Shown piece after piece: positions 18,492 through 19,896 of a DNA stretch of 19,896 nt (its first letter is position 1; each line of letters begins with the position of its first letter). The notes below the pieces were generated by a model. It searched no databases, was not told the DNA's origin, and saw only the letters and a program-made list of their open reading frames with translations. Origin of the DNA: Setomelanomma holmii (Eukaryota > Ascomycota > Dothideomycetes > Pleosporales > Phaeosphaeriaceae). The stretch is taken from contig ML978390.1 in NCBI GenBank assembly GCA_010015745.1, forward strand, positions 1-19,896, in the 5' to 3' direction. The translations under genes were made by a program, and so were the position numbers.

Positions 18492-19674
18492 TTACAATTC
18501 TCGAACATGACTCTCATCCGCGACCTTCTCGTCTCCATGAATATGCTCGCGATGCAACGCATCGACACCAGTATTCGCACCATTTGCATCTCCAACAGAC
18601 ATACCTTGCGTCTCAAATGCCTCTTCGAAGCGCATACCTCTCTCCTTCTTGCAAAAGTTTCCGATCATGCACAGCAGAAAGTACAACACGCTGCTGATGG
18701 TGCATCCCAGGACTCAACCAAGACTGTACGGACGCTCCCAGCCCACTCCGACATCCTGTCCGAATTGAGCTGCAAATCCCGGGATGAGTAAAATGACCGT
18801 GATCGTGAATGCAATGACATTGCGCCAATTGACGCCCCACGTGTAGTAATACGCAGCACCCTTCTTCGCGTTGTAGAGCTCGGCGGCCCACAAGTTCCCT
18901 TTGCGCACGATAAAGTAGTCCGTGATGTAGATACCAACAAGAGGGGTAAGGAAGATGGAGTAGCCACCAACGAAGCGCAAGAATGTTGTAGAAGTCTGCA
19001 AGATCTTCCATGGAAAGATCACGAGGCCGATGAGATAGCAGAGGTACATTCCGCGTCTGATATTTAGCCAGCGCGGGAGGAAGGCTGTCACATCAATGCC
19101 GAAAGGAAAGACGTCGACACCCATGCACGATGCGAAGATGGATAGCATCCATCCCACGCTCGCGAATGCGATAGCCGTTCGGGCGCCAGCATGCCAGTGT
19201 CGATCGAGAATCTCGTCGCAAGGTCCCATGGGTTCCAAAGGGTCACGCCCCACGCGCGTTGGATGGAGGACGTAGCAAAAAACCCAGAGCGGCGCAGAGC
19301 GTGTTGCCAATGAGAAGTGAGATGAGCTGCGAAAGGAAAGGTACATTAGGCGTGCGAGCGTACCGCGCAAGATCTGTCTGGTTGACGGCTATGCTAGAGG
19401 TCTTGCCCATGCAGGAGTTGATGGCGGAGAGCATGGCCCACGCGAGCGCAGCGCCAGTCGGTGTAGGTTTTGCGCCTGTGAAGCTGCCTGCTGTGCCAGA
19501 AGCAGTGTTGCCCTGAACGATACAGAAAGCAAAGAGTCCGATCGCGATGGGCGGCAACACGACTGACTTGATGGTGTACAGTACTAGTTCAAAAGTTTCC
19601 GCCGCGAACGCTTGGGCCACCTCACTGAGCATACGCACCCACATCACAACCAGGGCAATAGAACAGCCACAATG
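18492..19674 (-). pseudogene. NCS1-family nucleobase/allantoin permease, truncated and interrupted
   Basis: The frame is open on the minus strand from 19674 and shows NCS1 (uracil/allantoin/uridine permease) features in order: a TIKSVVLPPIAIGLFAF helix, WAMLSAINSCMGKTSSIAVN, QTDLARYAR, SQLISLLIGNTLCAALG, WGVTLWNPWDLATR, ILDRHWHAGARTAIAFAS, FPFGIDVTAFLPRWLNIRRG, GGYSIFLTPLVGIYITDYF, GVNWRNVIAF and LIPGFAAQFGQDVG. The tail (VLGCTISSVLYFLLC, then NFCKKERGMRFEEAFE) ends at 18492. It would carry nucleobases or allantoin across the plasma membrane. Damage: apparent one-base deletions near 19273 and near 19211, with WGVTLWNPWDLATR readable only in the frame between them, and TGA at 18716-18714 where relatives have Trp. 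About the first third (roughly four helices) is missing upstream, where a Tc1/mariner end lies within about 45-75 bp. Confidence 0.83.
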
Positions 19675-19718
19675 CTATATATTTCGGGATTTTTTGTGTG
19701 AATAAGCTCGTCATGTGA

Positions 19719-19896
19719 TCAATGCTTCGTTTGCCAGCCTTGCGCATGTCTGCAGGCTTCCATACGTCTCGGCATACTCATGATAAGCTTGTAAATAAGC
19801 TTAGAGGGGATGGCGCGCCAGCACTCTTTTAGAGCCTCACAAAAACCATCCCACTCTTCTTCAGCCACGCTGTAATTGTTGTATTGTGGGTAGTAC
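19719..19896 (-). mobile_element. C-terminal end of a Tc1/mariner transposase, running off the window
   Basis: On the minus strand the frame entering at 19896 runs open to TGA at 19721-19719. It ends in a tail typical of Tc1/impala-like transposases: EEEWDGFCEALKECWRAIPS, then KLIYKLIMSMPRRMEACRHA and GWQTKH. The catalytic part lies outside the window. The non-coding 3' end of the element, including its terminal repeat, should lie between about 19675 and 19718 but cannot be delimited without the other end; TATATA at 19676-19681 is a candidate insertion site. Confidence 0.7.

Overview
The window looks like nuclear DNA of a filamentous ascomycete (Pezizomycotina, probably a dothideomycete; the class is inference). 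The signs are short GT-AG introns of about 47-81 bp with CTRAC-like branch points, a CFEM-domain seven-helix membrane protein (a type found in filamentous ascomycetes), fungal pogo/Fot1 and Tc1/mariner DNA transposons, and transposon decay by stop codons without indels, as expected from repeat-induced point mutation (RIP).

Left third (80-7195): two long, open, tandem genes on the minus strand. The first is a SNF2-family helicase-like ATPase with all core motifs (DEQGLGKT, DESH, SGTPW, HRIGQ). The second shares its N-terminal domain and its two-lobe layout but has lost the Walker A lysine, the DExH box and the arginine finger, so it looks like a pseudo-ATPase paralogue. A 52-bp in-phase intron appears to join a further ~155-residue N-terminal segment to it. 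This catalytic/inactive pair is the most interesting system here and the only clearly intact coding content.

Middle (7.6-13.7 kb): a graveyard. It holds a truncated Hsp70-like N-terminus, a sirtuin (Hst3/Hst4-like) relic with altered signature residues, a small inverted-repeat element, a complete but dead pogo/Fot1-type transposon (10230-12062, 51-bp terminal repeats, 541-codon transposase frame with 11 premature stops and no frameshift), a related solitary terminal-repeat-like end, a 27-bp palindrome, five 18-bp tandem repeats, and a MetE-like methyltransferase relic.

Right third (14.0-19.9 kb): three recognisable genes, each hit by a few disabling changes. They are a CFEM/7TM (Pth11-like) receptor gene (five exons, one TGA), a cytochrome P450 (four exons, one TGA) divergent from it across a 1.1-kb spacer, and an NCS1-type purine/pyrimidine permease (one TGA, two close frameshifts, truncated 5' end). 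The 3' end of a Tc1/mariner transposase lies just beyond the permease at the window edge. Receptor, P450 and permease could once have been an accessory or metabolic cluster, but as read here none has a full open frame.

The stop codons fall into two groups. In the transposase they are nearly all TAG/TAA, as expected from CpA-to-TpA changes. In the right-hand genes they are single TGAs. This suggests two decay histories side by side. All identifications come from motif recognition by eye; no database search was run.
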